DNA of 52,987 nt. Origin: UBA1205 sp045534635. GTDB lineage: Bacteria > Bacteroidota > Bacteroidia > Bacteroidales > WCHB1-69. Numbering within the stretch: position 1 is the first letter of the stretch; each line of letters opens with the position of its first letter. A program made the translations under genes and the position numbers. The stretch covers positions 1 to 52,987 of the forward strand of contig JAZSKB010000023.1 in the NCBI GenBank assembly GCA_045534635.1, given 5' to 3'. This document shows positions 44,964 to 52,987 of this stretch, one piece after another. The notes under the pieces were generated by a model, which searched no databases, was not told the origin of the DNA, and saw only the letters and a list, made by a program, of their open reading frames with translations.

Positions 44964-45150
44964 CAAAATGCTGCAAAAATGTTGCAATTTAACTTCATTT
45001 TTTAGCGATTTTTTGTTTGTTTTAAGTAGAAAATATAAGAAAAAATGATGTTTTTATGATAATAATTTTTTCCAATTTATTGGTTTTGTTTATGTTGAAA
45101 AAAATATAAAAAAAACTAATAAGAATGTTGTTTTGTAATAAAAAAAATGT

Positions 45151-45158
45151 TACCTTTG
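45151..45158 (+). promoter_or_regulatory. -7 promoter element of tRNA-Lys
   Basis: TACCTTTG followed by C, with a TTG 20 nt upstream, 18 bp before the tRNA. Confidence 0.85.
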
Positions 45159-45176
45159 CATCATTGAAAACAAGGC

Positions 45177-45252
45177 GTTTCAGTAGCTCAGCAGGTAGAG
45201 CATCACACTTTTAATGTGGGGGTCCTGGGTTCGAATCCCAGCTGGAACACCA
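45177..45252 (+). tRNA. tRNA-Lys (TTT anticodon), CCA encoded
   Basis: Acceptor stem GTTTCAG/CTGGAAC (one T-G), D-arm TAGCTCAGCAGGTAGAGC, anticodon stem TCACA/TGTGG with loop CTTTTAA (TTT), T-arm CTGGG TTCGAAT CCCAG. Discriminator A and CCA are encoded at 45249-45252. Confidence 0.96.
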
Positions 45253-45255
45253 AGC

Positions 45256-45288
45256 AAACAGCCGAGAGTATTCTCGGCTGTTTTTGCT
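45256..45288 (+). terminator. Terminator of tRNA-Lys
   Basis: A 12-bp perfect stem (AAACAGCCGAGA and complement), loop GTAT, followed by T-rich sequence, starting 3 bp after the tRNA. Confidence 0.9.
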
Positions 45289-45362
45289 TTATACAATATC
45301 GAAATATTGCTTTGAAAAACTATTTGATTTATCATTTTTTTGATTGTAAGTAGTTTTAAAAT

Positions 45363-45395
45363 AAAAAAAAGAGATGCTAAGCATCTCTTTTTTTT
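45363..45395. terminator. Terminator of the 840-aa OmpA-family gene
   Basis: A 15-bp perfect stem (eight A, then GAGATGC, and its complement) with loop TAA. It is 17 bp past the stop of the minus-strand gene and symmetrical enough to act both ways. Confidence 0.88.
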
Positions 45396-45411
45396 GAGGT
45401 GGAGATTGTTT

Positions 45412-47934
45412 CTATTTTAGGAATATTAACTTACGTTCTGTTTTATCAATGCTATATGGTCCAAATTCTTCTTCAAAAGTAGAACTACCAATAATAATAG
45501 GTTCTGTTTGTCCTTTAACAACGGTCATTTCTACATTTTCAAGAATATCATCGCTAATTTGTAGTGTATTTAAATATACTTTTGCTCCATCGATAATAGT
45601 ACCATCTTCGGCGACAATGGCTTTTTCTTTTAATTCAAAATCGCCAACGGTGATAATAGCCTCTTTTAAGAATTTCATGGCTTGTTCATAAGAGATAGTC
45701 ATTTTATTTCCAGGCTCTATCATAAAACGAACGGTTTTACTATTAGCATAGCAAGTACCATAAGTATTGTTTTCGTTGATTTCAACAGGAATAAATCTTT
45801 GGGTGATAATATTGACAATAGCAGATGCATCGCTATTAGAGGCAATTCCGCCAACTGTATCTTTAGGAACATAATCGTCGCGTAAAATAAGGAATTCTGT
45901 ACGACGATTAAGGTCATGTGCGGCTTCTTGTTGATTTCTTGGTAAACTTTCTATGTATGCTTTATCAAGTTTTGTTCCTTTTTTAAATGTAATACCACGA
46001 GATACTTTATCTGTTTCTAATACTCTTGGTACACGTTCTGCGTATCCTTTGGCAACTAAACGTTCTGGGTCAATACCTGAACCAATAAGGAAACGAACGC
46101 ACGATTCTGCACGACGTTGAGACAATGTATCGTTGGTCATAGGTATAGGACGATAGTCGGTGTGAGAACGTAATTCTATTACAAATGTTGGATTTTCTTG
46201 CATGATTTTTAATAGTCCGCGCAAAGAGTCTTCGTATTGAGGTTTTAAATCCCATTTTCCTAAATCGTAAAGAATATCAGGTAATACCACAGGTTCTTTT
46301 GGAATTGGATTTAAAATAAAATCGTGTTTTAGGTCTGTATTTTCTGTTAAGCCTACAGTGGTTTCTCTACCTTTACAATTATCATTTTCGTAGAATCCAC
46401 TTTTTTGTATTAAAATATCGTATGTGAGGTCTCCTAAAACTTTTGTTTTATCAAAACTATAATAACCTCTAACATCGGTGGTTGTTTTGTAAGAAGCACC
46501 ATTAGAAGCGGTTAAAGTAACAGTGGCACCATCAATATATTGTAATGTAACACTATCTTTTACAAATCCAGAAATAGAAAAAACTAAAGGACGCAATTTA
46601 AAACTCCAAATATCGTCCATACCTCTACCGCCAGCACGATTGGAAGTAAAATAACCTTTTTCTATAAAAGGGAATCCAGAGGCTGGGTCTATTACTTCGC
46701 TATGGTCGAAAATTATGCCATAATCATCTGCTTCAGAGTTGATAGGATATTTTAAATTTTCTGCTTTTGACCATTCTCCATTTTCTTTTGTACTTTTAAA
46801 AATATCGTAACCACCTAATCCGACGTGTCCTTTGGAGGCGAAATATAAAGTACTATCATTTTCTAAAGATGGGAACATTTCGTGGTCGTAACTATTGATA
46901 TTATTGCCTAAATTGACAGGGTTTCCAAAAGGTTTGCTTTTTTTAGGACGGGAGATAGACCAAATATCGTAACCACCATAACCGCCGGGCATATCAGAAA
47001 CAAATATCAATTCTAATTCGTCTTTCATAATTACGGGGTGAACATAATCGAAAGAATCAGGACCGATGATGATTTCTTCAGGTTGTCCCCAAGATTTACC
47101 TTTTTTTGTTACTTGATATATTTTACAATAAGATACGGTTTTTTTCTCGTTGGGGCAACGGGTGAAATACATTGTTGTTCCTTTAGGATTGAAAGTTGCT
47201 TCTCCTTCATTGGCTTCGGAATTAACAATATTATCTTTGTCCAATAAAATAGGAGTTGTCCATTCTCCGGGGAAATCTACCAATTTACTTTTAGGTTTAC
47301 TTGTAGAATACAAATCAGAAAACGCTTGACCAGACCAAGCATCTGAATTTTTTCCTGAACTCCCTTCTCTTGAAGAGGTGAAAACGATAAGATTTTCTTT
47401 GTTAGGAAGCCCCCATGCTGGCGACCAATCACTTTGAGCGGTATTCCATTTTTTCATATTTTCAACCTCATGGCGAGTAGGGTTGTTAATCCATTGAGGT
47501 GCGGTTTTACAAGATTCTATTCTATCGTTAACTCGAGGGTCTTCGGAACGATATTCTTTATATTTTTCGTAATATTTTAATGCGGTAGGATAATCTTTTT
47601 TTATTCTATAAATATCTGCTAAACGCAAAAATATAAGAGGGTTATCCTTCTGATAATTAACCTTTTCCAGACGGAGATATTGTTGTTCTGCTTTTTTGAG
47701 GTCTCCAGTCATTGAAAAACATTCTGCCATACGGAACATTATACGACGTTTTTCAACACGATTTTTTTTCACCTTACTATATGCTTTTTTGTACAAATCA
47801 GCAGCAAGTGTGTATTGGAATGTTGAAAATGCTTTGTCTGCATCGGCTGCTGGTGATTTTTGTGCCATCGCTACATTATTGATAATGAGCATTATAAGTA
47901 AAACGTAACTAACTTTTTGAATTAATTTCATCAT
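45412..47934 (-). CDS. Second PorE-like OmpA/PD40 protein, 840 aa, with C-terminal extension
   Basis: The signal peptide ends in NVAMAQ. TPR-like helices at ~30-140 (AADLYKKAY, AEQQYLRLEK, ALKYYEKYKEY) are followed by a PD40 propeller at ~165-450 (FTSSREGSSG, FNPKGTTMYFTRC, FVSDMPGGYGGYDIWS, YFASKGHVGLGGYDIF). A CarboxypepD-regulatory domain at ~455-540 comes next, then an OmpA domain at ~555-690 (LYDLGKWDLKPQYEDSL, LRSHTDYRP, LSQRRAESCVRFL, GYAERVP, LNRRTEFLIL). Unlike the 647-aa relative it has ~150 more residues after the OmpA domain. It is predicted to be a periplasmic protein anchored to peptidoglycan; a T9SS or gliding-type role is likely but not proven. It is monocistronic, with no perfect -7 element upstream. 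Confidence 0.85.
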   Translation of the reverse strand: MMKLIQKVSYVLLIMLIINNVAMAQKSPAADADKAFSTFQYTLAADLYKKAYSKVKKNRVEKRRIMFRMAECFSMTGDLKKAEQQYLRLEKVNYQKDNPLIFLRLADIYRIKKDYPTALKYYEKYKEYRSEDPRVNDRIESCKTAPQWINNPTRHEVENMKKWNTAQSDWSPAWGLPNKENLIVFTSSREGSSGKNSDAWSGQAFSDLYSTSKPKSKLVDFPGEWTTPILLDKDNIVNSEANEGEATFNPKGTTMYFTRCPNEKKTVSYCKIYQVTKKGKSWGQPEEIIIGPDSFDYVHPVIMKDELELIFVSDMPGGYGGYDIWSISRPKKSKPFGNPVNLGNNINSYDHEMFPSLENDSTLYFASKGHVGLGGYDIFKSTKENGEWSKAENLKYPINSEADDYGIIFDHSEVIDPASGFPFIEKGYFTSNRAGGRGMDDIWSFKLRPLVFSISGFVKDSVTLQYIDGATVTLTASNGASYKTTTDVRGYYSFDKTKVLGDLTYDILIQKSGFYENDNCKGRETTVGLTENTDLKHDFILNPIPKEPVVLPDILYDLGKWDLKPQYEDSLRGLLKIMQENPTFVIELRSHTDYRPIPMTNDTLSQRRAESCVRFLIGSGIDPERLVAKGYAERVPRVLETDKVSRGITFKKGTKLDKAYIESLPRNQQEAAHDLNRRTEFLILRDDYVPKDTVGGIASNSDASAIVNIITQRFIPVEINENNTYGTCYANSKTVRFMIEPGNKMTISYEQAMKFLKEAIITVGDFELKEKAIVAEDGTIIDGAKVYLNTLQISDDILENVEMTVVKGQTEPIIIGSSTFEEEFGPYSIDKTERKLIFLK

Positions 47935-48065
47935 AATTAGATTTAGTGAATTTATAGACTGCTAAATTAGCAAAAAAATAAATACAAACCTTCATTTTTT
48001 TCAATGTTTTGTTAAAAATGTTGTAAATAATTGAAAATTATGTGTTTGTATGGTTGTTGAACAAT

Positions 48066-48107
48066 AAAAATACCACATATAAAACTATTATATGTGGTAT
48101 TTTTTTG
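48066..48107. terminator. Terminator after ptb
   Basis: A perfect 17-bp stem (AAAAATACCACATATAA and complement) with loop AACTA. T runs lie on both sides. It closes the pyrH-frr-ptb cluster, read leftwards. Confidence 0.9.
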
Positions 48108-48116
48108 ATAAAAGTT

Positions 48117-49025
48117 TTATTTTGCGGAGATTGCTGCTAAAGCGATAGAGTACATTTTAGTTTTTGCTGAATCACCACGAGAGGTAAGTACACAAGGTAC
48201 TTTTGCACCCATAACCATTGCACCTAATTCGCCGCCTGCCAATTTGGTATTAGCTTTGTAAAATAGGTTTCCAGCTTCAATATTTGGGAATAATAAACAA
48301 TCGGCATCACCAGCAACGGTGCTATTTAATTTTTTGATTTGAGCACTTTCTTGGTCGATAGCAACATCTAAACCTAATGGACCATCTACCATAGCCCCTT
48401 TAATTTGTCCACGGTCTGCCATTTTAGATATAATAGCAGCGTCAACGCAAGCAGGCATACCTGCTAACATTTGTTCTGTTGCAGCCACAAGAGCCACTTT
48501 TGGTGTTTCTATCTGTAAAGATTTGGCTGTTTTTATCAAATAATTGGTAATTGCTATTTTTTGATTCAAATCGGGAGCAGGAATAATCGCCACATCACCG
48601 CAAACGATTAATTTGTGGTATTTAGGTGTTTCAATAACAGTAACGTGACTCAATACTGCTTTGGGACCTGGCATCAATCCAGATTCTTTGTTCAAAATAG
48701 CACGCATATATTTATCTGTGCTTAATAGACCTTTCATTAAAATATCGCCTTCTCCTTTGTTGATAAGTCCAACGGCAACAGCACCCGCTTTATTTTCATC
48801 GGCTTCTTGAACAATTTTAAATACAGATATATCAAAATTGTGTTCTTTACATACAGCAGTAATAGTTGCTTCGTCACCTACCAATGTTGCTTCAACTATG
48901 CCTGCTTGTACAGCATTGTATACCGCTTCTATAGTATGGGCATCGTTTGCATAAGCGGCTACTAATCTTTTTTTGTCTTTACTTTTTACAACTTCTAATA
49001 GTTGGTCTAATTTTGTAATACTCAT
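48117..49025 (-). CDS. ptb: Phosphate butyryltransferase family protein
   Basis: A 302-residue protein of the Ptb/phosphotransacetylase fold, which exchanges CoA and phosphate on a short acyl group. Conserved stretches are GDILMKGLLSTDKYMRAIL, SHVTVIETPKYHKLIVCGDVAI, VDGPLGLDVAID and the C-terminal LFPNIEAGNLFYK...GAMVMGAKVPCVLTSRGDSAKTK. Length and sequence favour phosphate butyryltransferase over acetyl-specific Pta. No butyrate kinase gene lies beside it, so the kinase must be elsewhere or the enzyme works with another kinase. It follows frr by 31 bp and ends at a strong terminator. Confidence 0.9.
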   Translation of the reverse strand: MSITKLDQLLEVVKSKDKKRLVAAYANDAHTIEAVYNAVQAGIVEATLVGDEATITAVCKEHNFDISVFKIVQEADENKAGAVAVGLINKGEGDILMKGLLSTDKYMRAILNKESGLMPGPKAVLSHVTVIETPKYHKLIVCGDVAIIPAPDLNQKIAITNYLIKTAKSLQIETPKVALVAATEQMLAGMPACVDAAIISKMADRGQIKGAMVDGPLGLDVAIDQESAQIKKLNSTVAGDADCLLFPNIEAGNLFYKANTKLAGGELGAMVMGAKVPCVLTSRGDSAKTKMYSIALAAISAK

Positions 49026-49056
49026 TATATAAAAATATTTTAGTTTCTAAAAAAAA

Positions 49057-49620
49057 TTAAACGGTCATAATTTCTTTTTCTTTCATAGTGAAGTATTTAT
49101 CGATACTTGCTATAAATTCGTCTGTAACTTTTTGAATATCGTTTTCCAATTTTTTGATTTCATCTTCGGAAATTCCACTATCTTTTAATTTTTTTGCTTG
49201 GTCGTTGGCATTTCTACGAATGTTACGAATATTCACTTTTGCTTGTTCTGTTTCTTGTTTGGTACGTTTTACGAGTTCTTTACGTCTTTCTTCGGTTAAT
49301 GCTGGAACAATAACACGAATAAATTCGCCATTATTTTGTGGATTGAACCCTAAATTGGCTGCCATAATTGCTTTTTCGATAGGAGCAATCATATTTTTTT
49401 CCCAAGGTTGTATTACAATTTGTTTTGGGTCTGGGGTACTTATGCTTGCTACTTGGTCGATAGGGGTAAGGCTACCATAATAATCTACTTTTACACCATC
49501 TAACATTTTAGGATTTGCTTTTCCTGCACGTATTTGGTCTAATTCTTTTTCTAAATAGGATATAGAGTTATTCATATCCTTTCTCATCTCGTTTAAACAT
49601 TGGGTACTATTTTCTACCAT
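49057..49620 (-). CDS. frr: Ribosome recycling factor
   Basis: A 187-residue RRF, the standard length. It splits post-termination ribosomes with EF-G. Signature segments are LDQIRAGKANPKMLDGVKVDYYGS, TPIDQVASISTPDPKQIVIQPWE, NPQNNGEFIRVIVPALTEERRKEL and the two helix-rich arms. It lies downstream of pyrH, the common pyrH-frr neighbourhood, here separated by a small 2TM gene. Confidence 0.97.
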   Translation of the reverse strand: MVENSTQCLNEMRKDMNNSISYLEKELDQIRAGKANPKMLDGVKVDYYGSLTPIDQVASISTPDPKQIVIQPWEKNMIAPIEKAIMAANLGFNPQNNGEFIRVIVPALTEERRKELVKRTKQETEQAKVNIRNIRRNANDQAKKLKDSGISEDEIKKLENDIQKVTDEFIASIDKYFTMKEKEIMTV

Positions 49621-49657
49621 AAATATATATTTTTTTTAATTTTTATCTAAATATTTG

Positions 49658-49990
49658 TTAATCAATTTTGTTTATTTCATTATTATCTGTTTCGTTTTTT
49701 TGCAGATGTTTTATTTCTTTGTCTATGTAAGATTTACCCCATTTGAAAACGATGAGATAATGTGCATAAACAAAGATACTCCAAATAAGAGTAGTTGCTA
49801 AAAAAAACTTACAAGTGCTTTGTGCTAAATTGCTGTCTTTGAATAAGAAAAAATATAATAACCAAAATAAAATATTGGTTAATAAAAATATTGTAAAATG
49901 AATTTTCATTCCAACTCTTCTTTTGGCTTTTTTCACCAAAGCATTGTTTTCTTGGTTAGTATTGTTTGAATCTAAACATTCATTATTCAT
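49658..49990 (-). CDS. Small 2TM-domain membrane protein
   Basis: About 110 residues from the ATG at 49990. A longer in-frame start would overlap pyrH by 38 bp. Two hydrophobic helices (IHFTIFLLTNILFWLLYFFLF and FFLATTLIWSIFVYAHYLIVF) follow the basic KKAKRRVGMK, and WGKSYIDKEI comes after them. This is the 2TM domain pattern found in many Bacteroidota, of unknown function. It sits between pyrH and frr, 13 bp after pyrH, and is surely co-transcribed. Confidence 0.8.
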   Translation of the reverse strand: MNNECLDSNNTNQENNALVKKAKRRVGMKIHFTIFLLTNILFWLLYFFLFKDSNLAQSTCKFFLATTLIWSIFVYAHYLIVFKWGKSYIDKEIKHLQKNETDNNEINKID

Positions 49991-50003
49991 AAGGTTATTT
50001 TTT

Positions 50004-50717
50004 TTATTTGTTAACAACAAGCGTTCCAATATTTTCACCATTGATTACTTTTAGCAAATTGCCTTGTGTATTCATATCAAAAACTACTAAAGGCATATTG
50101 TTTTCTTTACAAAGAGTAAAAGCGGTAAGGTCCATAATATGTAACCCTTTTTGATAGGCTTCATCAAAAGTGATTTTGTCGAATTTTATTGCATCTGGAT
50201 ATTTTTCAGGGTCTTTATTGTAAACACCATCTACGCGAGTGCCTTTAAAAAGTATGTCTGCTTTGATTTCTATTGCTCGCAAGGCTCCTGCTGAATCTGT
50301 TGTGAAAAATGGGTTTCCAGTGCCACCGCTGATAATTACAACATATTTATTTTCAAGATATTGTATTGCTTTTCGGCTACTCATTTTTTCGCATAAAGGG
50401 TCTATGGCTATACCAGATAAAACAACTGCTTTTACTTCGTTGGCTTCCAATTCCCCTTGAAGAGCCATACTATTGATAGTTGTTGCAAGCATTCCCATGT
50501 AATCACCTTGAATACGGTCGAACCCTTTGCTTGCTCCTTGCATTCCTCGAAAGATATTGCCTCCACCGATAACAACGCCTATCTGTATTCCTTTTTGATA
50601 TGCTTGTTTGATTTCATTGGCATAATATGACAACATTTTGGTATCTATACCATATCCTTCTCCTGCAAGTGATTCTCCGCTAATTTTTAGCAAAATTCGA
50701 TTATATTTCATTGCCAT
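50004..50717 (-). CDS. pyrH: Uridylate kinase
   Basis: About 237 residues from MAMKYNRILLKISGES. The in-frame stretch before it lies between the promoter and this start and lacks conservation. The bacterial hexameric UMP kinase signature is visible: LLKISGESLAGEGYGID, IGVVIGGGNIFRG, GDYMGMLATTINSMALQ, GGTGNPFFTTDSAGALRAIEI, FKGTRVDGVYNKDPEKYP and LHIMDLTAF. It phosphorylates UMP to UDP. It leads the pyrH-2TM-frr-ptb cluster. Confidence 0.96.
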   Translation of the reverse strand: MAMKYNRILLKISGESLAGEGYGIDTKMLSYYANEIKQAYQKGIQIGVVIGGGNIFRGMQGASKGFDRIQGDYMGMLATTINSMALQGELEANEVKAVVLSGIAIDPLCEKMSSRKAIQYLENKYVVIISGGTGNPFFTTDSAGALRAIEIKADILFKGTRVDGVYNKDPEKYPDAIKFDKITFDEAYQKGLHIMDLTAFTLCKENNMPLVVFDMNTQGNLLKVINGENIGTLVVNK

Positions 50718-50760
50718 TCTTCCATTAAAAAGATGAAAAATAATATATTTTATCAATTTG

Positions 50761-50768
50761 CAAAGATA
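50761..50768 (-). promoter_or_regulatory. -7 promoter element of the pyrH operon
   Basis: TATCTTTG followed by C on the minus strand, 44 bp before the chosen pyrH start. Confidence 0.7.
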
Positions 50769-50913
50769 AAATTTTTTTTGCTATCAAGGAATAAAAAATG
50801 GTAATTTATTTTAATTTATTGATTTATAATAATATAAACAATAATAATTGTTTTTATTATATTATTTTGCAATGAATTTTTTGCTTTTTGCGATATGGTA
50901 TAATAAAAAATGT

Positions 50914-50921
50914 TACCTTTG
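50914..50921 (+). promoter_or_regulatory. -7 promoter element of the C-terminal processing peptidase gene
   Basis: TACCTTTG followed by C, 22 bp before the start codon. Confidence 0.75.
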
Positions 50922-50942
50922 CAGTTTAAAAAGTACTGAAAA

Positions 50943-52724
50943 ATGGAAAGAAATAGGTTAATAAAAATAGGAATTGTAGTATTTGTTTCATTATTGATGT
51001 GGACATCACCTGTTGTTGAGGCTCAAAATCGTTCAAAGAATGATATTTTCAATCAGCAGATGCAGAAAATGGGACAATTGGTACGTTTAGTCAATTATTA
51101 TTATGTAGATAGTGTTGATTTATCGACAATTGTAGAAAAGGGGATAGGAGAAATGCTCAAAGAATTAGACCCTCATTCGGTCTATATTCCACAAAAAGAT
51201 GTAGAGCGAACCAATGAACCTTTACAAGGAAATTTTGAAGGTGTTGGAATTCAATTTCAAATAGTTAAAGATACATTGTTGGTAGTACAACCTGTTAAAG
51301 GAGGTCCCGCAGAATTGGTTGGTATCAATATTGGAGACAAAATCATTATGATTGATGATTCTTTGGCTGTTGGTAAAATATGTACTAACGATTGGGTTTT
51401 CAAAAAGTTAAGAGGAAAAAAAGGTTCTAAAGTTGTTGTAAAAGTTAAAAGAGGCAATTCTCCTGATTTGTTGACATTTACAATTATTAGAGATAAAATT
51501 CCTATCAATAGTATAGAATCTTATTTTATGATAGATGCAACAACAGGTTATGTAAAATTAGAACGTTTTTCTCAAACCACTCATACAGAATTTGTTGACG
51601 TGATGAAACAATTGAAAGATGAGGGTATGGAAAATTTAGTTTTAGACCTACGCGATAACACAGGCGGATTTATGAATATCGCTATTGATATGGCTGATGA
51701 GTTGTTGTCTGGTGAAAAAACTGTGGTTTATACTCAAAATAACCAAGATTTTAACAAAACATATTATGCTACTAAAAAGAATGGTTGTTTTGAAAAAGGG
51801 CGTTTGGTTGTTATCATTAACGAATATTCTGCATCGGCTTCGGAAATTTTGTCTGGAGCAGTGCAAGATTGGGATAGGGGAATTGTAATTGGCAGACGTT
51901 CTTTTGGAAAAGGTCTTGTCCAATCTCAAATTGGTTTACCAGATGGTTCTTTGGTTAGATTAACTACTTCCAGATATTATATTCCAAGTGGAAGATGTAT
52001 TCAAAAACCTTACGAAGATATTGAAGATTATAGCCAAGATGTTATTAAACGTTACAATGCTGGCGAACTTACTCATGCTGATAGTGTACATTTTCCTGAT
52101 TCTTTGAAATTTTATACTGCTGGAAAACGTGTTGTTTATGGTGGTGGGGGGATTATGCCTGATATCTTTGTTCCGATGGATACTGTAAAAATTTCTGATT
52201 ATTATTGGAAACTTTTTAGAAATAATATTTTTAATCAATTTGTTTTCAGGTATTTAGAAACAAATAAGGACGATATTCTAAAAAAATATCCTCATTTTGA
52301 AGATTTTAATCGTAACTTTGAGATTGATGCTGCAATGATGAATGATTTCTTTGCTTTTGCTCAACAAGAAGGTGTTTACGATTCTATAGATTTTAATATG
52401 TTTGCATATTTAGAAGCATTTCTAAAAACAAAGAAAGATTCTATTAATAAATTGTTTGATTCTTATGATAAAGTGAAAAATTCTAACGAGTTGCAACAAG
52501 ATTTACTCATCTTTATCGACCAGCATATAGAAGATGTGAAAAAAAGAGAACGTAATTTTGATACGGATTCGCATATAAAAAGACAATTGCGAACATTAAT
52601 TGCTCGGAATTTGTATTCTCCAAGAGAAGCAACTAAAATTTGGTTGGAAACAGACGACACCTACAAAAAGGCTGTGGAAGTTATTCATGATAAATCTTAT
52701 TTCAAAAAGTTAAAAATTGAATAA
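50943..52724 (+). CDS. C-terminal processing peptidase (S41 family)
   Basis: A 593-residue periplasmic protease. The signal peptide/anchor (IGIVVFVSLLMWTSPVVEAQ) is followed by the CtpA N-terminal helices and a PDZ domain at ~95-180 (GVGIQFQ...PAELVGINIGDKIIMID). The S41 core carries LDLRDNTGGF, catalytic S298 in YSASASEIL and K323 in FGKGLVQ. A C-terminal ~150-residue region is typical of the long Bacteroidota members. CtpA/Prc enzymes cleave envelope proteins near their C-termini. It is monocistronic and followed by a terminator and the right-hand repeat block. Confidence 0.94.
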   Translation: MERNRLIKIGIVVFVSLLMWTSPVVEAQNRSKNDIFNQQMQKMGQLVRLVNYYYVDSVDLSTIVEKGIGEMLKELDPHSVYIPQKDVERTNEPLQGNFEGVGIQFQIVKDTLLVVQPVKGGPAELVGINIGDKIIMIDDSLAVGKICTNDWVFKKLRGKKGSKVVVKVKRGNSPDLLTFTIIRDKIPINSIESYFMIDATTGYVKLERFSQTTHTEFVDVMKQLKDEGMENLVLDLRDNTGGFMNIAIDMADELLSGEKTVVYTQNNQDFNKTYYATKKNGCFEKGRLVVIINEYSASASEILSGAVQDWDRGIVIGRRSFGKGLVQSQIGLPDGSLVRLTTSRYYIPSGRCIQKPYEDIEDYSQDVIKRYNAGELTHADSVHFPDSLKFYTAGKRVVYGGGGIMPDIFVPMDTVKISDYYWKLFRNNIFNQFVFRYLETNKDDILKKYPHFEDFNRNFEIDAAMMNDFFAFAQQEGVYDSIDFNMFAYLEAFLKTKKDSINKLFDSYDKVKNSNELQQDLLIFIDQHIEDVKKRERNFDTDSHIKRQLRTLIARNLYSPREATKIWLETDDTYKKAVEVIHDKSYFKKLKIE

Positions 52725-52768
52725 TTTATCTTAAAGTGGTTAATGAGTTTTGAATTATATTTATTTAT

Positions 52769-52806
52769 GCCTCGCAATGCTTCGTAGCCTTGCGGGGCTT
52801 TTTTTT
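52769..52806 (+). terminator. Terminator after the processing peptidase
   Basis: A 9-bp stem (GCCTCGCAA with TTGCGGGGC, one T-G wobble), 12-nt loop, then eight T. Confidence 0.85.
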
Positions 52807-52815
52807 GTTCTGCTA

Positions 52816-52853
52816 CTTGTTCAGGCGGATTACAAATTCAGCAGAACGGCAAC
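52816..52853. repeat. 38-bp interspersed repeat, right copy
   Basis: CTTGTTCA...GGCAAC, 32 of 38 positions matching 1359-1396 by eye. Here GTTCTGCT upstream (52807-52814) can pair with AGCAGAAC inside the element. Confidence 0.6.
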
Positions 52854-52880
52854 TTTGTTGCTTTTATATTTTTTATCAAT

Positions 52881-52910
52881 GGAGGTTGAGCCTGTCGAAG
52901 ACACCGAAAA
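52881..52910. repeat. REP-like element, copy 4 (mixed arms)
   Basis: The core TGAGCCTGTCGA matches copies 1-3. The left arm GGAGGT is of the copy 2 class, while the right arm GACACCGAA is of the copy 1/3 class, so the two arms no longer pair well. Confidence 0.7.
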
Positions 52911-52975
52911 TACAGAGACAGAACAAAAAAAAACAAATCTTTTTTCTAAAACAAAAATATTTATAAAAAAAATTG

Positions 52976-52983
52976 TATTTTTG
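52976..52983 (+). promoter_or_regulatory. -7 element at the window edge
   Basis: TATTTTTG followed by C, four bases from the window end. It probably drives a gene beyond the window. Confidence 0.5.
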
Positions 52984-52987
52984 CAAA

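Noticed and set aside
49991..50041. Extended N-terminus of the 2TM protein overlapping pyrH
   Set aside because: The extra residues are not part of the 2TM pattern, and a good ATG exists right after the pyrH stop.

Overview
The window looks like chromosomal DNA of an AT-rich member of the Bacteroidota, most likely Bacteroidales. Three things point there. Many genes are preceded by the Bacteroidota -7 promoter element TAnnTTTG and have no clear Shine-Dalgarno. Two secreted peptidases carry type IX secretion (T9SS) C-terminal sorting domains, and there are two PorE-like OmpA/PD40 proteins. The housekeeping proteins are of Bacteroidota type: a long IleRS, a single-domain BirA, type B L31, and an Etf/acyl-CoA dehydrogenase cluster. 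No prophage, IS transposase or CRISPR array is visible. Most of the window is ordinary core genome. || Layout, left to right. 1-2.4 kb: the 3' end of a cell-surface protein, a terminator, a cluster of REP-like hairpins and a radical SAM gene. 2.4-7.1 kb: an unknown secreted protein, then etfB-etfA-acyl-CoA dehydrogenase. 7.1-7.47 kb: a gene-free gap that appears to encode a structured small RNA on the minus strand. 7.47-12.7 kb: a glycosyltransferase/flippase-like pair, ruvC, ornithine aminotransferase and lpxB. 12.76-13.96 kb: an HD-domain gene flanked by perfect 49-bp direct repeats. 14-24.9 kb: a tightly packed plus-strand run of C10 peptidase, CPA2 antiporter, folB, tpiA, prmA and a 1504-aa secreted protein of unknown function. 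24.9-35.9 kb: patatin, ileS, a VWA membrane protein, ddl, an esterase, trmN6, rplU-rpmA and corA. 36-39.6 kb: a histidine kinase, tRNA-His with rpmE2, birA and a lipoprotein. 39.6-45.25 kb: nadK, an S1 peptidase, a PorE-like protein, xerD and tRNA-Lys. 45.4-50.8 kb (minus): a second OmpA/PD40 protein, then pyrH-2TM-frr-ptb. 50.9-52.7 kb: a C-terminal processing peptidase. The right edge again carries a terminator plus REP-like hairpin, related to the one at the left edge. || How the genes fit together. EtfAB with the acyl-CoA dehydrogenase and, 41 kb away, a phosphate butyryltransferase suggest butyryl-CoA/butyrate chemistry. The C10 and S1 peptidases are probable T9SS cargo, and the PorE-like proteins are probable outer-membrane/peptidoglycan parts of that machinery. 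pyrH-frr, rplU-rpmA, ileS, prmA, trmN6, rpmE2 and the tRNAs are translation functions. || The most interesting items are the HD-domain cassette with its 49-bp repeats, which duplicate the lpxB promoter element; the candidate small RNA with two mutually exclusive hairpins; the IleRS signature altered from HxGH to GxHH; the ten-G tract inside the S1 peptidase gene; and the 1504-aa secreted protein. All calls were made by reading the sequence. No database search was run.
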